Source: Pseudomonas flexibilis (GTDB taxonomy: Bacteria > Pseudomonadota > Gammaproteobacteria > Pseudomonadales > Pseudomonadaceae). From it: a stretch of DNA of 61,496 nt. Positions within the stretch are counted from its first letter, which is position 1, and each line of letters starts with the position of its first letter. The notes under the pieces are model-generated. The model worked only from the letters and a program-made list of their open reading frames with translations, searched no databases and was not told where the DNA came from. The translations under genes and the position numbers were made by a program. Of this stretch, positions 27,179 through 39,256 are shown piece after piece. The stretch lies in the NCBI RefSeq assembly GCF_000802425.1, contig NZ_JRUD01000031.1, positions 1 through 61,496 on the forward strand. Reading direction: 5' to 3'.

Positions 27179-28684
27179 TCAGTTGTTGTACAGGTCGATG
27201 ATCGCGTTGACAGCGCTCTGCTTGCTCTTGCTCAGGTCGTTGCGCGCCTGATCAATCCGCTGCAGGTAGGCCTCGTCCACGTCGCCTGTGACGTACTTGC
27301 CATCGAACACTGCGCAGTCGAACTCGTCGATCTTCACCTTGCCGCCGCCGACGGCGTCCTTGAGGTCTGCCAGATCCTGGTAGACCAGCCAGTCGGCGCC
27401 GATCAGCTCGGCCACCTGTTCGGCAGTGCGATTGTGGGCAATCAGCTCGTGGGCGCTGGGCATGTCGATGCCGTAGACATTCGGGTAGCGCACTTCCGGC
27501 GCCGCCGAGCAGAAGTAGACCTTCTTGGCACCGGCGTCGCGGGCCATCTGAATGATCTGCTTGCAGGTGGTGCCGCGCACGATGGAGTCATCCACCAGCA
27601 TCACGTTCTTGCCGCGGAATTCCAGGTCGATGGCGTTGAGCTTCTGGCGCACCGACTTCTTGCGCGCCGCCTGGCCGGGCATGATGAAGGTCCGGCCGAT
27701 ATAGCGGTTCTTCACGAACCCTTCGCGGAACTTCACTCCCAGGTGGTTGGCCAGCTCCAGCGCGGAGGTACGGCTGGTATCGGGAATCGGGATGATCACG
27801 TCGATGTCGTGGTCCGGGCGCTCGCGGCGGATCTTATCGGCCAGTTTCTCACCCATGCGCAGGCGGGCCTTGTACACCGACACGCCGTCCATGATGGAGT
27901 CGGAACGCGCCAGGTAGACGTATTCGAAGATGCACGGGGTAAGGCGCGGATTCTGCGCGCACTGGCGGGTGAACAGCTTGCCGTCTTCGGTGATGAACAC
28001 CGCTTCGCCTGGCGCCAGGTCGCGGATCAGCGAGAAGCCGAGCACATCCAGGGCAACGCTTTCCGAGGCGATCATGTACTCGACGCCTTCGTCGGTGTGA
28101 CGCTGGCCAAAAACGATCGGGCGAATGCCATTCGGGTCGCGGAAGCCCACCAGGCCGTAGCCGGTGACCATGGCCACCACGGCATAACCACCCCGGCAGC
28201 GCTCATGCACCTTGGCGACGGCGGCGAAGATGTCCTCTTCGCTGGGGCGCAGCTTGCCGCGACGGGCCAGCTCGTGGGCGAACACGTTGAGCAGCACTTC
28301 GGAGTCGGAGTTGGTGTTCACGTGGCGCAGGTCAGCGGCGTAGATTTCTTCGGCCAACTGTTCCACGTTGGTGAGGTTGCCGTTGTGCGCCAGGGTGATG
28401 CCATACGGCGAGTTCACATAGAACGGCTGCGCCTCGGCGGAGCTGGAGCTGCCGGCGGTCGGGTAGCGGACATGACCGATGCCGATGTCGCCCACCAGCT
28501 CCTGCATGTGGCGCTGACGGAACACGTCGCGCACCAGGCCGTTTTCCTTGCGCATGTGCAGGTGACCGTTCTCGCAGGTCACGATGCCGGCGGCATCCTG
28601 ACCGCGGTGCTGGAGCACGGTAAGCGCGTCATACAGCGCCTGATTGACGTTCGACTTGCCGACGATACCGACGATGCCACACAT
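27179..28684 (-). CDS. purF: Amidophosphoribosyltransferase
   Basis: A 501-residue enzyme that commits PRPP to purine synthesis by adding ammonia from glutamine. [12 protein letters not shown] at the start provides the catalytic Cys2 of the glutaminase domain after removal of Met. The PRTase domain has [13 protein letters not shown] for PRPP binding. ATG 28684 is set by the need for Cys2; a five-residue upstream extension is rejected. It lies in the order cvpA-purF-metZ, the usual Pseudomonas arrangement. Its C-terminus ([15 protein letters not shown]) is normal. Confidence 0.96.
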   Translation of the reverse strand: MCGIVGIVGKSNVNQALYDALTVLQHRGQDAAGIVTCENGHLHMRKENGLVRDVFRQRHMQELVGDIGIGHVRYPTAGSSSSAEAQPFYVNSPYGITLAHNGNLTNVEQLAEEIYAADLRHVNTNSDSEVLLNVFAHELARRGKLRPSEEDIFAAVAKVHERCRGGYAVVAMVTGYGLVGFRDPNGIRPIVFGQRHTDEGVEYMIASESVALDVLGFSLIRDLAPGEAVFITEDGKLFTRQCAQNPRLTPCIFEYVYLARSDSIMDGVSVYKARLRMGEKLADKIRRERPDHDIDVIIPIPDTSRTSALELANHLGVKFREGFVKNRYIGRTFIMPGQAARKKSVRQKLNAIDLEFRGKNVMLVDDSIVRGTTCKQIIQMARDAGAKKVYFCSAAPEVRYPNVYGIDMPSAHELIAHNRTAEQVAELIGADWLVYQDLADLKDAVGGGKVKIDEFDCAVFDGKYVTGDVDEAYLQRIDQARNDLSKSKQSAVNAIIDLYNN

Positions 28685-28781
28685 GTGACGCAACCTCACT
28701 CATGAATCATGGAGGGAGCCGGAGCTCCCGTTCTGGGGTCCATTCCCGCCTCGCCGCAGTCGCGCGAAACGGAAGAGGGCC

Positions 28782-29315
28782 CTATCGACCAGCCGCGCCG
28801 AACTGCTGCGCGGCGGCTGAACCTTCGATCATCCACTGACCGACATTGTTGAGGATCAGGTTCTTGGACCAGTCCGCCACCATCAGGAAATGCGGCACCA
28901 GGGACGACTCCCGCCACCAACTGTCCTGCTGCACCGGCGCCAGGCTCAACAGGCCGACCAGAACCACCACCAGCAGGGCGCCGCGGGCCACACCGAAAAC
29001 CATGCCCAGCAGGCGATCGGTCCCCGTCAGGCCCGTGGCGCGCACCAGCTCGCCGAGCAGGAAACTGATCAGCGCACCGACCAACAGCGTGGCCACGAAC
29101 AGGATGCCGCAGGCAGCGATGATGCGCGCCGACGGCGTTTCGATGAAACCGCCAAGGTGCTCGGCCAACGCGCCGCCGAACAGCCAGGCAACGGCACCGG
29201 CGACAATCCAGATGACCAGGGACAGAGCTTCTCTGACGAAGCCGCGCTTGAGACTGATCAGTCCGGAGACAAGGATGATGGCGATGATTGCCCAATCGAC
29301 CCAGGAGAACGACAC
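28782..29315 (-). CDS. cvpA: CvpA family inner-membrane protein
   Basis: A 177-residue protein with four predicted membrane helices, beginning WVDWAIIAIILVSGLISLKRGFVREALSL, the typical CvpA signature. It then has GILFVATLLVGALISFLLGELVR and GVARGALLVVVLVGLLSL. CvpA was named for its need in colicin V export and affects envelope integrity and purF expression; the mechanism is unsettled. The gene lies 97 bp upstream of purF, the conserved cvpA-purF pairing. Confidence 0.9.
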   Translation of the reverse strand: MSFSWVDWAIIAIILVSGLISLKRGFVREALSLVIWIVAGAVAWLFGGALAEHLGGFIETPSARIIAACGILFVATLLVGALISFLLGELVRATGLTGTDRLLGMVFGVARGALLVVVLVGLLSLAPVQQDSWWRESSLVPHFLMVADWSKNLILNNVGQWMIEGSAAAQQFGAAGR

Positions 29316-29400
29316 GGTGATACAGGCCAGCGAGGAAAAGGGGCGCGCATTTTAACAGAGCTGTTGGCCAGCGGTAAGCCGCGCCCTTGGGCAATGAACT

Positions 29401-30006
29401 TCAGCCACGCTCGGGCTGGAAGCGCACCACGATGCCATCCAGCTTGTGCTGGCGGCGCAACTGATCGCGCAACCGGGTAGCCTCGGCGCGCTCGATGACT
29501 GGGCCGACAAACACCCGGTTCTTGCCCTCGAAGGTGCGCACATAGGCGTTGTAGCCCTGTTCACGCAGGGTTTTCTGCAGGGCCAGGGCATTGGCGCGGT
29601 TGCTCAGGCTGGCCAACTGCACACTCCAGGTCACCGGCAGGTTGTTAGCATCCAGACGCGCTTCGGGCGCCTTGCGTGCGGCTGGCGCCGGATCGGCGGA
29701 GGGCGTCACCGGCTTTGGGACAGCCTGCCGCTGGTCGGAGGCAGCCGGCTCAGGCAGCGGCAGAGAACCGATGGGAGCGGAAGGCGCCGCCGGTACCGGC
29801 TCGTCCGGCAGCGGGTCGGGAACGGCGACCGGCGCAGTGCGGATGTCAGGCAGCGCGGGCATCGACGGCATGGGCGGGGCCTCGACGCGCACATGCCGCA
29901 GCTCGTCCTCGCGGGTCAGCAACATGGGCAGGAAGATCACCGCCAGCGCCACCAGCACCAGCGCACCCACGATTCGTTGCTTGAGTCCCCGGTCCAGCAA
30001 AGCCAT
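29401..30006 (-). CDS. SPOR domain-containing protein (DedD-like)
   Basis: A 201-residue protein with one N-terminal membrane helix (VGALVLVALAVIFLPMLL, about 13-30), a proline-rich, probably disordered linker (35-125) and a C-terminal SPOR domain (about 127-200: WSVQLASLSNRANALALQKTL and VFVGPVIERAEATRLRDQL). SPOR domains bind denuded peptidoglycan at the division septum, so the protein probably acts in cell division, as DedD does. It lies between folC and cvpA, the same place as dedD in enterics. Confidence 0.9.
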   Translation of the reverse strand: MALLDRGLKQRIVGALVLVALAVIFLPMLLTREDELRHVRVEAPPMPSMPALPDIRTAPVAVPDPLPDEPVPAAPSAPIGSLPLPEPAASDQRQAVPKPVTPSADPAPAARKAPEARLDANNLPVTWSVQLASLSNRANALALQKTLREQGYNAYVRTFEGKNRVFVGPVIERAEATRLRDQLRRQHKLDGIVVRFQPERG

Positions 30007-30037
30007 CTCACACTCCTCGGTTCAGCGCGAAGCGCGA

Positions 30038-31315
30038 TCAGGCATCTTCGCGTCGAGCCTGGCCAAGCCATTCCAGGGCTTCGGCCACGCAGTAGAACGA
30101 TCCGAACACCAGCACCTCGTCGTCCTCACCCGCCTGGCCGCACTGGGCATCCAGCGCCGCGGCGATCGAAGGGTAACTGGCGGCCTGCGCACCACGGGCC
30201 TGCAGCGCAGCCGCCAGCGCAGCGCCGCTGCGGGTACGCACCGTGGGCAGATCGGCCACGGCCCAGTGGTCGACCTTGGCGAGCAGCGGGTCCAGCACAC
30301 CCTCCAGGTCCTTGTCGGCCAGCAAGCCGAACACGGCCAGGCGGCGACCGTTGCAACGCTCCAGCCGCTCGGCCAGATAGGCGGCGGCGTGGGGATTATG
30401 GCCGACATCCAGCAGCAGCGACACGCTTCGCCCCTGATAGCGAAGCGCACGGCGATCCATGCGACCAGTGACACGCGCTTCGCGCAGCGCCTGCTTCAGG
30501 CGCTCCGGCTGCCACGGCTGATCGAGCAATGCGTAGGCCTGCAGCGCCAGCGCGGCGTTCTGCATCGGCAGGCTCAACAGGGGAATCTCCTGCAGTGTCA
30601 GGGCTGCACCCCGTGCGTCCCTGCCCCGCCACTCCCAGTCGCTGGCTCGAATGCTCAGGTCGAAATCGCGGCCGCGCAGCCAGAAAGGTGCACCCAGGGC
30701 GTGCGCACGCTGCTCAAGCACGGCCGGAGGCTGGGGGTCCCCGCACAGGGCAGGTTTGCCGGCGCGAAAGATGCCCGCCTTCTCGACGGCCACCGATTCG
30801 CGGGTGTTACCCAGCCATTCGCTGTGATCAACGGCGATGCTGGTCACCAGCGCCAGGTCGGCATCCACCAGGTTGACGGCATCCAGGCGGCCGCCCAAGC
30901 CCACCTCGAGCACGGCGAAGTCCAGCGCCGCACGCTCGAACAGCCAGAAGGCGGCCAGCGTGCCCATCTCGAAGTAGGTCAGGGAAATCTCGCCACGTGC
31001 CTGCTCCACTGCCTCGAAGGCGGCGCAGAGGTCGGCATCGCCGGCGTCCTGACCATTGATGCGCACCCGCTCGTTGTAACGCAGCAGGTGCGGCGAACTG
31101 TACACACCTACGCGGTGCCCCTGCGCGTGCAGCAGCGAAGCCAGCAACGCACAGGTGGAGCCCTTGCCGTTGGTGCCGGTGACCGTGATCACCGTCGAGG
31201 CGGGGCGTCCCAGACCCAGACGCCGAGCTACCTCGCCGGCACGCTCCAGCCCCATGTCGATGGCACTGGGGTGCAGCTGTTCGAGGTAGCTCAGCCAGTC
31301 GGCAAGCGTCTTCAT
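30038..31315 (-). CDS. folC: Bifunctional dihydrofolate synthase / folylpolyglutamate synthase
   Basis: A 425-residue Mur-ligase-family enzyme that joins dihydropteroate with glutamate and then extends the polyglutamate tail. [21 protein letters not shown] is the P-loop; [30 protein letters not shown] and DHSEWLGNT are characteristic. The C-terminal domain has [19 protein letters not shown]. The start codon overlaps the accD stop in an ATGA arrangement (31312-31315), implying translational coupling. The SPOR gene follows 31 bp later. Confidence 0.95.
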   Translation of the reverse strand: MKTLADWLSYLEQLHPSAIDMGLERAGEVARRLGLGRPASTVITVTGTNGKGSTCALLASLLHAQGHRVGVYSSPHLLRYNERVRINGQDAGDADLCAAFEAVEQARGEISLTYFEMGTLAAFWLFERAALDFAVLEVGLGGRLDAVNLVDADLALVTSIAVDHSEWLGNTRESVAVEKAGIFRAGKPALCGDPQPPAVLEQRAHALGAPFWLRGRDFDLSIRASDWEWRGRDARGAALTLQEIPLLSLPMQNAALALQAYALLDQPWQPERLKQALREARVTGRMDRRALRYQGRSVSLLLDVGHNPHAAAYLAERLERCNGRRLAVFGLLADKDLEGVLDPLLAKVDHWAVADLPTVRTRSGAALAAALQARGAQAASYPSIAAALDAQCGQAGEDDEVLVFGSFYCVAEALEWLGQARREDA

Positions 31316-32196
31316 GCGTAGCGAGGCACTTCCACCGGGGTCGGCTGGTGAGTGAACTGGGCGAGCAGGCGCGCCAGGCGCGCGCGCAGTTCATGGCGCG
31401 GGATGATCAGGTCGATGGCACCGTGGGCCAGCAGGAACTCGCCGCGCTGGAAGCCTTCCGGCAGCTTCTCGCGCACGGTCTGTTCGATCACGCGCGGGCC
31501 GGCGAAGCCGATCAGGGCGCGCGGCTCGCTGACGATGACGTCGCCGAGCATGGCCAGGCTGGCGGACACGCCGCCGTAGACCGGATCGGTAAGCACCGAG
31601 ATGAACGGAATGCCTTCCTCGCGCAGGCGCGCCAGCGCCGCCGAAGTCTTGGCCATCTGCATCAGGGAAATCAGGGCCTCCTGCATGCGCGCGCCGCCGG
31701 AGGCGGAGAAGCAGACGAAGGGAATGCGCTGCTCCAGGGCCACGTTGGCGGCACGCACGAAGCGCTCACCAACGATCGAGCCCATGGAGCCACCCATGAA
31801 GGAGAACTCGAACGCCGCCGCCACGATCGGCATGCCTTGCAGCTGGCCACGCATCGCCACCAGGGCGTCCTTCTCGCCGGTGTCGCGCTGGGCGGCGGTC
31901 AGGCGGTCCTTGTACTTCTTGCTGTCGCGGAACTTCAGACGGTCCACCGGCTCCAGGTCGACGCCCAGCTCCTCGCGGCCTTCCGGATCCAGGAACATGT
32001 CCAGGCGGGTGCGCGCATTGATGCGCATGTGGTGGTCGCACTTGGGGCAGACGTCCAGGTTCTTTTCCAGCTCGGGCTTGTACAGCACCGCATCGCAGGA
32101 GGGGCACTTGTGCCACAGACCTTCCGGAACCGAGCTCTTCGTAACCTCGGAACGCATGATCGAAGGGATCAGCTTGTCTACCAGCCAGTTGCTCAT
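31312..32196 (-). CDS. accD: Acetyl-CoA carboxylase carboxyltransferase subunit beta
   Basis: A 294-residue subunit that, with AccA, transfers carboxyl from carboxybiotin to acetyl-CoA to give malonyl-CoA for fatty-acid synthesis. A four-cysteine zinc ribbon lies near residue 30-52 ([10 protein letters not shown] ... VCPKCDHHM). The crotonase-like core includes [19 protein letters not shown] and [23 protein letters not shown] 32196 matches the family; a 33-residue upstream extension is rejected. It is overlapped by folC downstream and separated from trpF by 141 bp, which probably contains its promoter. Confidence 0.96.
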   Translation of the reverse strand: MSNWLVDKLIPSIMRSEVTKSSVPEGLWHKCPSCDAVLYKPELEKNLDVCPKCDHHMRINARTRLDMFLDPEGREELGVDLEPVDRLKFRDSKKYKDRLTAAQRDTGEKDALVAMRGQLQGMPIVAAAFEFSFMGGSMGSIVGERFVRAANVALEQRIPFVCFSASGGARMQEALISLMQMAKTSAALARLREEGIPFISVLTDPVYGGVSASLAMLGDVIVSEPRALIGFAGPRVIEQTVREKLPEGFQRGEFLLAHGAIDLIIPRHELRARLARLLAQFTHQPTPVEVPRYA

Positions 32197-32337
32197 CGTT
32201 GTTCTCCGCAGCTTCGATACCCGAGGCGCCGGGCGCCTGGGGCGAATTCTCAGTATTTGCCGGCGCCAGCCCAGGTCCACCCCGGGCCTCGGCACTGCCG
32301 ACGACTGGAGCTAATGACGGCGGCGCCATCACGCTCG

Positions 32338-32967
32338 TCACATGCGGTCGCCAACCCCGCGCACGCGCCGGATGAACGCCGCCACTTTCGCAGCGTCCTT
32401 GATTCCCTTGGCCGCCTCCACACCGCCACTGACATCCACCCCATACGGACGCACCGAAGCGATGGCTTCAGTCACATTGTCGGGCGTCAGCCCACCGGCC
32501 AGGATCAGCGGCATGGGCAGGTCGGCGGGGATAAGGCTCCAGTCGAAGCGCTCGCCGGTGCCTCCCGGCACACCGGGCACATAGGCATCCAGCAGGATCG
32601 CCCGGGCGCCAGCAAAGCGTCTTGCTTCCGCGCGCAGGTCGTCACCCGGGCGCACGCGCAGCGCCTTGAACCAGGGGCGACCATGCCCTTCGCATTGTTC
32701 CGGCGTTTCATCACCATGGAACTGCAGGACATCCAGCGGCACGGCATCCAGCACTTCGCCAATGAAACAGCGGCTGGCGTTGACGAACAGGCCGACGCTG
32801 GTCACGAACGGCGGCAGGGCGGCGAGGATGGCGCGCGCCTGGCGCACATCGACGGCGCGCGGACTCTTGTCGTAGAACACCAGCCCGATGGCGTCGGCGC
32901 CCGCCTCGGCGGCGACCAGGGCGTCTTCGATACGGGTAATCCCGCAGATCTTGCTGCGAACGACCAC
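32338..32967 (-). CDS. trpF: Phosphoribosylanthranilate isomerase
   Basis: A 209-residue TIM-barrel enzyme of tryptophan synthesis. [13 protein letters not shown] has the catalytic cysteine, [13 protein letters not shown] and the catalytic aspartate region [19 protein letters not shown] follow, and [10 protein letters not shown] and GVDVSGGVE form the phosphate site. The start is GTG at 32967, preceded by GAGGAG at a proper distance; the ATG at 33150 adds 61 residues overlapping truA and is rejected. It sits 61 bp behind truA, an old conserved pairing in gamma-proteobacteria. Confidence 0.94.
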   Translation of the reverse strand: MVVRSKICGITRIEDALVAAEAGADAIGLVFYDKSPRAVDVRQARAILAALPPFVTSVGLFVNASRCFIGEVLDAVPLDVLQFHGDETPEQCEGHGRPWFKALRVRPGDDLRAEARRFAGARAILLDAYVPGVPGGTGERFDWSLIPADLPMPLILAGGLTPDNVTEAIASVRPYGVDVSGGVEAAKGIKDAAKVAAFIRRVRGVGDRM

Positions 32968-33028
32968 GATTGGCTCCTCTGAACAGGGGCTGGATGTTAG
33001 CAGAGTGGCCCTGCGGCAGCGACCGGTG

Positions 33029-33883
33029 TCACTCGGGCAGCGCAGAGAGGAAATGCGGGCCCAGATAACGCTGCGGCAACTCGAATTCCTCCGGGTACTC
33101 GACCCGCACCAGATACAACCCGTAGGGATGCGCCGTAACGCCCCCGGCACGCCGGTCCCGGGCGGCCAGGATCTCGCTGACCCACTCCACCGGGCGCTCG
33201 CCGGCGCCGATAGTCATGAGCACACCGGCGAAATTGCGCACCATGTGGTGCAGGAAGGCATTGGCGCGTACATCCAGCACGATGAAGCGGCCGTGCTCGA
33301 TGACGTTCAGGTGATGAACTGTCTTGATCGGCGACTTGGCCTGGCACTGCACGGCACGAAACGAAGTGAAGTCATGGGTGCCGACCAGCAGCGCGGCCGC
33401 TTCGCGCATGCGCTGCACGTCCAGGGGCCGGTGGTTCCAGGTGACCTCCTCGGCCATATGGGCGGGACGCACCGGGTCGTTGTAGATCACGTAGCGGTAA
33501 CGGCGCGCACACGCCTTGAAGCGCGCGTGAAAGTCGGCCGGCATGACCTTGGCCCAGCAGACACTGATATCCCCCGGCAGGTTGGCGTTGGCCCCCATCA
33601 CCCAGGCCTGCAACGGTCGCTCGACCGCCGTATCGAAATGCACCACCTGGCCGCTGGCATGCACAGACGCATCCGTGCGGCCGGCACACTGCAGGCTGAC
33701 CGACTCGGCGGCCACCCTGCCCAGGGCGCGCTCCAGCGCTTCCTGGACGGAAGGCACACCGGCACCCTGCCGCTGCCAGCCGCGATAACGCGACCCCTTG
33801 TACTCCACACCAAGGGCAATCCTGTAAACGCCAGCGGCAGCCGTTTCGGCTGCCGCTGGCGGTACTGCTACTGCTTGTTTCAT
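33029..33883 (-). CDS. truA: tRNA pseudouridine(38-40) synthase
   Basis: A 284-residue enzyme that isomerises uridines 38, 39 and 40 in the anticodon arm of many tRNAs. The catalytic aspartate is Asp71 in [17 protein letters not shown]. Other family marks are [31 protein letters not shown] and [15 protein letters not shown]. The first 18 residues are a low-conservation extension rich in Ala. It starts 3 bp after the fimV stop codon, so the two are likely co-translated. Confidence 0.94.
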   Translation of the reverse strand: MKQAVAVPPAAAETAAAGVYRIALGVEYKGSRYRGWQRQGAGVPSVQEALERALGRVAAESVSLQCAGRTDASVHASGQVVHFDTAVERPLQAWVMGANANLPGDISVCWAKVMPADFHARFKACARRYRYVIYNDPVRPAHMAEEVTWNHRPLDVQRMREAAALLVGTHDFTSFRAVQCQAKSPIKTVHHLNVIEHGRFIVLDVRANAFLHHMVRNFAGVLMTIGAGERPVEWVSEILAARDRRAGGVTAHPYGLYLVRVEYPEEFELPQRYLGPHFLSALPE

Positions 33884-33886
33884 CGA

Positions 33887-36631
33887 TCAGCTCAGGCGGG
33901 CCATCAGCTCCCGCGCTTCGTTCTTCTGACTGTCGTCACCCTCACCCAGCACCTCATCAAGGATGTCGCGAGCGCCCTCGCTGTCACCCATGTCGATGTA
34001 GGCTCGCGCCAGGTCGAGCTTGGTGGCGGTTTCATTGGTACCGGAGAGGAAATCGAAGTCCTCGTCATCTTCCAGCGGCCCCAGGTCCGTGATGTCGAAA
34101 GGCGGCGGCTCGACGGCAGGCATCTCCAGCTCATCGGTAAGCGTATCGAGCTGAGCATTCACACGCTCCAGCTCGGCTTCGAAATCATCCACCGCGGACG
34201 GCTCCGGCTCGTCACCGGACAGCAGCTGCTCGGCCTCCGCCAGGGACAGGTCGAAGTCCTCCGGCAGGGTCGACAGTTCGTTATCGCGCGCCGGCGGCTC
34301 AATGGCATCCAGGGTCGGCAGCTCGAACTCGGGAAGATCATCTTCATTCTCGACTTCGTCTTCGCCGACCAGCGACTCGAACGGATCGTCCAGGGTGAAC
34401 TCCAGATCGGCCAGCGTTTCCTCAGCGGCCGGCTCGGCGATCGGCGCCACAGCTGTCGGAACAACCGGTTCGGTCACGTTCAGGGCGGGCTCGCTATCCA
34501 GCTGAAGGTCGAAGTCGAGGTCGTCATAGGCCGGCAACGGCTTGTCGAGGTCTTCCGCGACATTCGGAGTAGCCAGCGCCGGGGAAACCTGCAGCTCATC
34601 GTCGAAGCTCAACTCGTCGAGGCTGGGGATCGCCTCTTCCGCATCCTGCCAGCCCGCCAGGGTCGTCGCTCCGGCAGTGGCGGCAACGGCCATCGCACCC
34701 GCTGTCGCCGGAGACACCGGCGCCTGGGCGATATCCGGGTAACGGCTCTTCAACTTGCGGATCTCGCTTTCGGCACCGCCGACTTCGCGCAACTCGGCTT
34801 CCTGGCGCTGGAAGCCGGCTCGATCACCCTGTTCGGCGAATACTTCCATCAGCTTGAGGCGCAGGTCGCGACGCTCCGGCTCCTCGTCCAGCGCATTGAG
34901 CAACAGCTCGGCAGCCTGGTTGAAGCGGCCATAGGCAATGTAGATGTTGGCCTCCCCCAGCACATCGGTTGCATCGCCTGCCTTGCTGGACTGACCGTTA
35001 CGGGAAACGCCACCGAGATCATCGAAGCTGCTGCTGGGCAGCGCCAGTTCCTCGCTGAACGCCTGATCGTCGTCGCTCAGGCCCAGGCCTTCCTGCAGTT
35101 CGGCTTCCTTCATGGCGTTGCGACGCGACAGGGCCATCAGGGCCAGCAGCAGCGCCAGCAGGCTGCCGCCACCAATGGCGCCCAACAACAGCGGATCGCC
35201 AAGCAGGCGATCGACATAGCCTTGCAGGCCGGCGTCGCTTGCCGTGGACGGCTCTGCACTAGCGGCCGGCACGACGCTCTGAAGCACTTCAGCCGGCGCA
35301 GGGGCCGGCTGTTCATTGGCACTTTGCAGCGGCGCCTCGAAGGCGCCTGGAGCAGCATCAGTGGTCTGCGCCCCGTCCGATGGCTGCGGGGACGACTGCT
35401 GCGGCGCCGAATTCTGCTGCTGCAGCTCGGGCGACTGCTCGGCCGCAGGAGTCGCAGTCACCTCGGGCGCCTGCTGAGCGGCCTGCTCCTCTTCCGCCAG
35501 ACGAGCCTGGAGACGCGCCAGCTGGCTGTCCTTCAGTTCGATCAGGCGCTGCAGCTTGTCCAGCTGGCTCTGCAGATCCCCCATGCGTCCTTCAAGCTCC
35601 GCGCTGGCGCGCCGGGAGGTATCCAGATTTTCCTGAGCCACTGCGAGTTTGTCGGCCAGAGCGCTGCCGGCATCCTGACCTTCGGCAGATTTACCCTCGG
35701 TACCGGCGACCAGTCGCAGGCTGTCCCCGAGCTCCACGCGCTCCGGTGCAGGGCCCGCAACGGTGCGACGGGTGGCATCCAGCTGACGCGCGCCGCCAGC
35801 CAGGCTGCGCGCCTGCCGCCAGGCCTGCCAGGCTGCATTCTGCTCGGCCACCAGGGCAATTGCTTCGCGGCGGGTACGAGCCGCTATCTGCTGCTCGTCG
35901 GGCAGGCGCAACACCTGGCCGGTCTTGAGCAGGTTGATGTTGTCATTGATGAAGGCGCCCGGGTTCAGATCCTGAATGGCCAGCATGGTCTGCTGCACGG
36001 TGGCGCTGCCACGCTGGTGGCGACTGGCAATTTCCCAGAGCGTATCCTGGGCGACCGTGCGGTATTCGCTCTGCGGCTCAGCCTGGGCGACCACCGGCCG
36101 CACAGTGGACGGGGCGGTACGGGCAGGCTGAACCCTGGGCGCCGGTTGGCTCTGGCTCTGGCTCTGCGACTGGGGAGCCGGTGCGGCAAGCGCCAGCTGC
36201 GGCGCGACATCCGCCGTGTTCTGCGGGTTGTAGAGCGGCGGATCCAGCAGAACGGTGTACTCGCGAAGCGCGCGACCGCTCGGCCAGTTCACCTCGACGA
36301 GGAAGTTCAGGTAAGGCTCGCGCACCGGCTTGCTGGAACTGATGCGAATGATGCTCTTGCCCTGGGCATTGATGACCGGGGAAAACTGCAGATCGTTCAG
36401 GAAGAACGGGCGATCGACCCCTGCCCTGTGGAACTCATCCGCCGAGGCCAACGCCGGCATCACTTCCGCCGGGGACAGACCACGAACATCCAGCAGTTCG
36501 ATTTCCGCAACCAAAGGCTGATTCAGGGCCGATTGCAGAGAGATTTCCCCCAACCCCAGCGCATTCGCGACTCCGGAAGAAAAGGCCGAAGCAGCTGCAA
36601 TTGCCAGCACCAGTTTGCGAATCCGAGCCAT
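33887..36631 (-). CDS. fimV: Motility/polarity protein FimV
   Basis: A 914-residue inner-membrane organiser needed for type IV pilus function, polar localisation and cAMP signalling in P. aeruginosa. A signal peptide (1-25, KLVLAIAAASAFSSGVANA) is followed by the FimV N-terminal domain, a LysM peptidoglycan-binding motif (about 185-240, TVAQDTLWEIASRHQRG), a coiled coil (about 325-385), one membrane helix (about 478-498), and a long acidic cytoplasmic part with TPR-like helices ending in KLDLARAYIDMGDSEGARDILDE. ATG 36631 starts the signal peptide. The family varies greatly in length. Confidence 0.94.
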   Translation of the reverse strand: MARIRKLVLAIAAASAFSSGVANALGLGEISLQSALNQPLVAEIELLDVRGLSPAEVMPALASADEFHRAGVDRPFFLNDLQFSPVINAQGKSIIRISSSKPVREPYLNFLVEVNWPSGRALREYTVLLDPPLYNPQNTADVAPQLALAAPAPQSQSQSQSQPAPRVQPARTAPSTVRPVVAQAEPQSEYRTVAQDTLWEIASRHQRGSATVQQTMLAIQDLNPGAFINDNINLLKTGQVLRLPDEQQIAARTRREAIALVAEQNAAWQAWRQARSLAGGARQLDATRRTVAGPAPERVELGDSLRLVAGTEGKSAEGQDAGSALADKLAVAQENLDTSRRASAELEGRMGDLQSQLDKLQRLIELKDSQLARLQARLAEEEQAAQQAPEVTATPAAEQSPELQQQNSAPQQSSPQPSDGAQTTDAAPGAFEAPLQSANEQPAPAPAEVLQSVVPAASAEPSTASDAGLQGYVDRLLGDPLLLGAIGGGSLLALLLALMALSRRNAMKEAELQEGLGLSDDDQAFSEELALPSSSFDDLGGVSRNGQSSKAGDATDVLGEANIYIAYGRFNQAAELLLNALDEEPERRDLRLKLMEVFAEQGDRAGFQRQEAELREVGGAESEIRKLKSRYPDIAQAPVSPATAGAMAVAATAGATTLAGWQDAEEAIPSLDELSFDDELQVSPALATPNVAEDLDKPLPAYDDLDFDLQLDSEPALNVTEPVVPTAVAPIAEPAAEETLADLEFTLDDPFESLVGEDEVENEDDLPEFELPTLDAIEPPARDNELSTLPEDFDLSLAEAEQLLSGDEPEPSAVDDFEAELERVNAQLDTLTDELEMPAVEPPPFDITDLGPLEDDEDFDFLSGTNETATKLDLARAYIDMGDSEGARDILDEVLGEGDDSQKNEARELMARLS

Positions 36632-36753
36632 ATTGGTTTCCTTGTACTTTCCCTCTGGCGGCAAGGAGGCGCATACGCCTCTATCACCCGAGCGAGGCCG
36701 GCTTCCTGTCTCGACCTAGCGTCAAGTGGGTTAAGCCCTTGAAAATTTCGGTA

Positions 36754-36782
36754 AGTATCTTTGACGGGTATCGTTTTATCAA
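36754..36782 (-). promoter_or_regulatory. Probable sigma-70 promoter of fimV
   Basis: On the minus strand TTGATA (plus 36777-36782) and GATACT (plus 36754-36759) are separated by exactly 17 bases. The predicted transcript would begin near 36747, about 115 bases before the fimV start. Confidence 0.5.
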
Positions 36783-36929
36783 CAACCCAGCCTAGGACAC
36801 CTCGTTCATTGCGGAACCTTTCCGGACGTTATCGGACGCAATCCACAAATCGACGCGCGCGGCCTCACCAGCCATTCCTACCGCAGTCGAACTCCGCCCG
36901 TATGACCCGAATAAACACACAGGTTTAAA

Positions 36930-36962
36930 GCAGAACGCCACGGGCAAGCCGTGGCGTTCTGC
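36930..36962 (-). terminator. Terminator of asd
   Basis: GCAGAACGCCACGG and CCGTGGCGTTCTGC form a perfect 14-bp stem with a 5-base loop, 16 bp behind the asd stop. The following minus-strand bases (TTTAAACC) are only moderately T-rich. Confidence 0.8.
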
Positions 36963-36978
36963 AAACATGGTTGGCGAA

Positions 36979-38091
36979 TCAGCGCTCCAGCAGGATACGC
37001 AGCATGCGACGCAGCGGTTCGGCCGCGCCCCACAGCAGCTGGTCGCCCACCGTGAAGGCGCCCAGGTATTGGGAGCCCATGTTCAGCTTGCGCAGACGAC
37101 CCACCGGAACGTTCAGCGTGCCGGTGACCGCGGTCGGGCTCAGCTCGCGCATGGACTGCTCGCGGTGGTTGGGTACCAGCCGCACCCACGGATTGTGCTG
37201 GCTGATCAGCCCTTCGATGTCCGACAGCGGCACATCCTTGTTGAGCTTGATGGTCAGCGCCTGACTGTGGCAGCGCATGGCACCGATGCGCACGCACAGG
37301 CCATCCACCGGGATCGGGTTCTTGTTGCGACCGAGGATCTTGTTGGTCTCGGCCTGGCCCTTCCACTCTTCGCGGCTCTGGCCATTGGGCAGCTCCTTGT
37401 CGATCCAGGGGATCAGGCTACCGGCCAGCGGCACGCCGAAGTTGTCCACCGGGAAGGCTTCGCCGCGCATGGCCTCGGCCACCTTGCGGTCGATATCGAG
37501 GATGGCGCTGGCCGGATTGGCCAGCTCCTCGGCGACTGCGCCGTGGATGGTGCCCATCTGCTTGATCAGCTCGCGCATGTTCTGCGCGCCGGCGCCGCTC
37601 GCGGCCTGGTAGGTCATGGCGCTCATCCATTCCACCAGCCCGGCCTCGTACAGGCCGCCGAGGGCCATCAGCATCAGACTGACGGTGCAGTTGCCGCCGA
37701 TGTAGTTCTTGACGCCCGCATCCAGCTGCTGGTCGATGACCCGGCGGTTGACCGGATCCAGGACGATGACCGCGTCATCGGCCATGCGCAACGTCGAGGC
37801 GGCGTCGATCCAGTAGCCCTGCCAGCCGGCTTCGCGCAGCTTGGGATACACCTCGCTGGTGTAGTCGCCACCCTGGCAGGTGAGGATCACATCGAGGGTC
37901 TTGAGTTCATCGAGGCTGTAGGCGTCCTTCAGCGGCGCGATGTCCTTGCCGATCTCGGGGCCCTGGCCGCCGACATTGGAGGTAGTGAAGAACACCGGCT
38001 CGATCAGGTCGAAGTCCCGCTCTTCACGCATGCGCTGCATGAGCACGGAACCCACCATGCCACGCCAGCCGATCAGACCTACACGTTTCAT
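36979..38091 (-). CDS. asd: Aspartate-semialdehyde dehydrogenase
   Basis: A 370-residue enzyme that reduces aspartyl phosphate to the semialdehyde with NADPH, a branch point for lysine, threonine, methionine and diaminopimelate. The Rossmann motif is [18 protein letters not shown]; the catalytic cysteine is Cys135 in [10 protein letters not shown]; the substrate-binding region is [15 protein letters not shown], with the catalytic histidine near the end of it. Length and motifs match the Gram-negative type. It follows leuB by 64 bp on the same strand. Confidence 0.96.
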   Translation of the reverse strand: MKRVGLIGWRGMVGSVLMQRMREERDFDLIEPVFFTTSNVGGQGPEIGKDIAPLKDAYSLDELKTLDVILTCQGGDYTSEVYPKLREAGWQGYWIDAASTLRMADDAVIVLDPVNRRVIDQQLDAGVKNYIGGNCTVSLMLMALGGLYEAGLVEWMSAMTYQAASGAGAQNMRELIKQMGTIHGAVAEELANPASAILDIDRKVAEAMRGEAFPVDNFGVPLAGSLIPWIDKELPNGQSREEWKGQAETNKILGRNKNPIPVDGLCVRIGAMRCHSQALTIKLNKDVPLSDIEGLISQHNPWVRLVPNHREQSMRELSPTAVTGTLNVPVGRLRKLNMGSQYLGAFTVGDQLLWGAAEPLRRMLRILLER

Positions 38092-38155
38092 CTTTGTAAC
38101 TACACCCTCGAAATAGGAAAGTGGGCCGCCGCCCGCAGGCGGCAGGCCGGTGAGA

Positions 38156-39238
<1,083 letters not shown>

Positions 39239-39256
39239 TGCATTCCTCTATTTTGC

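Larger units (their letters stand above)
36632..36978 (-). other. fimV leader and asd-fimV spacer
   Basis: This 347-bp region holds no convincing gene. It contains the probable fimV promoter (36754-36782), a leader of roughly 115 bases, and the asd terminator (36930-36962). In P. aeruginosa a second aspartate-semialdehyde-dehydrogenase-like gene (PA3116) lies here as I recall; nothing resembling it remains. Confidence 0.55.

Noticed and set aside
26771-28705. A 644-codon plus-strand open frame antisense to metZ and purF
   Set aside because: Same codon-bias artefact; both minus-strand genes carry complete catalytic motifs.
32888-36742. A 1284-codon plus-strand open frame across trpF, truA and fimV
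   Set aside because: It is antisense to three recognised genes, has low-complexity composition and no family features.
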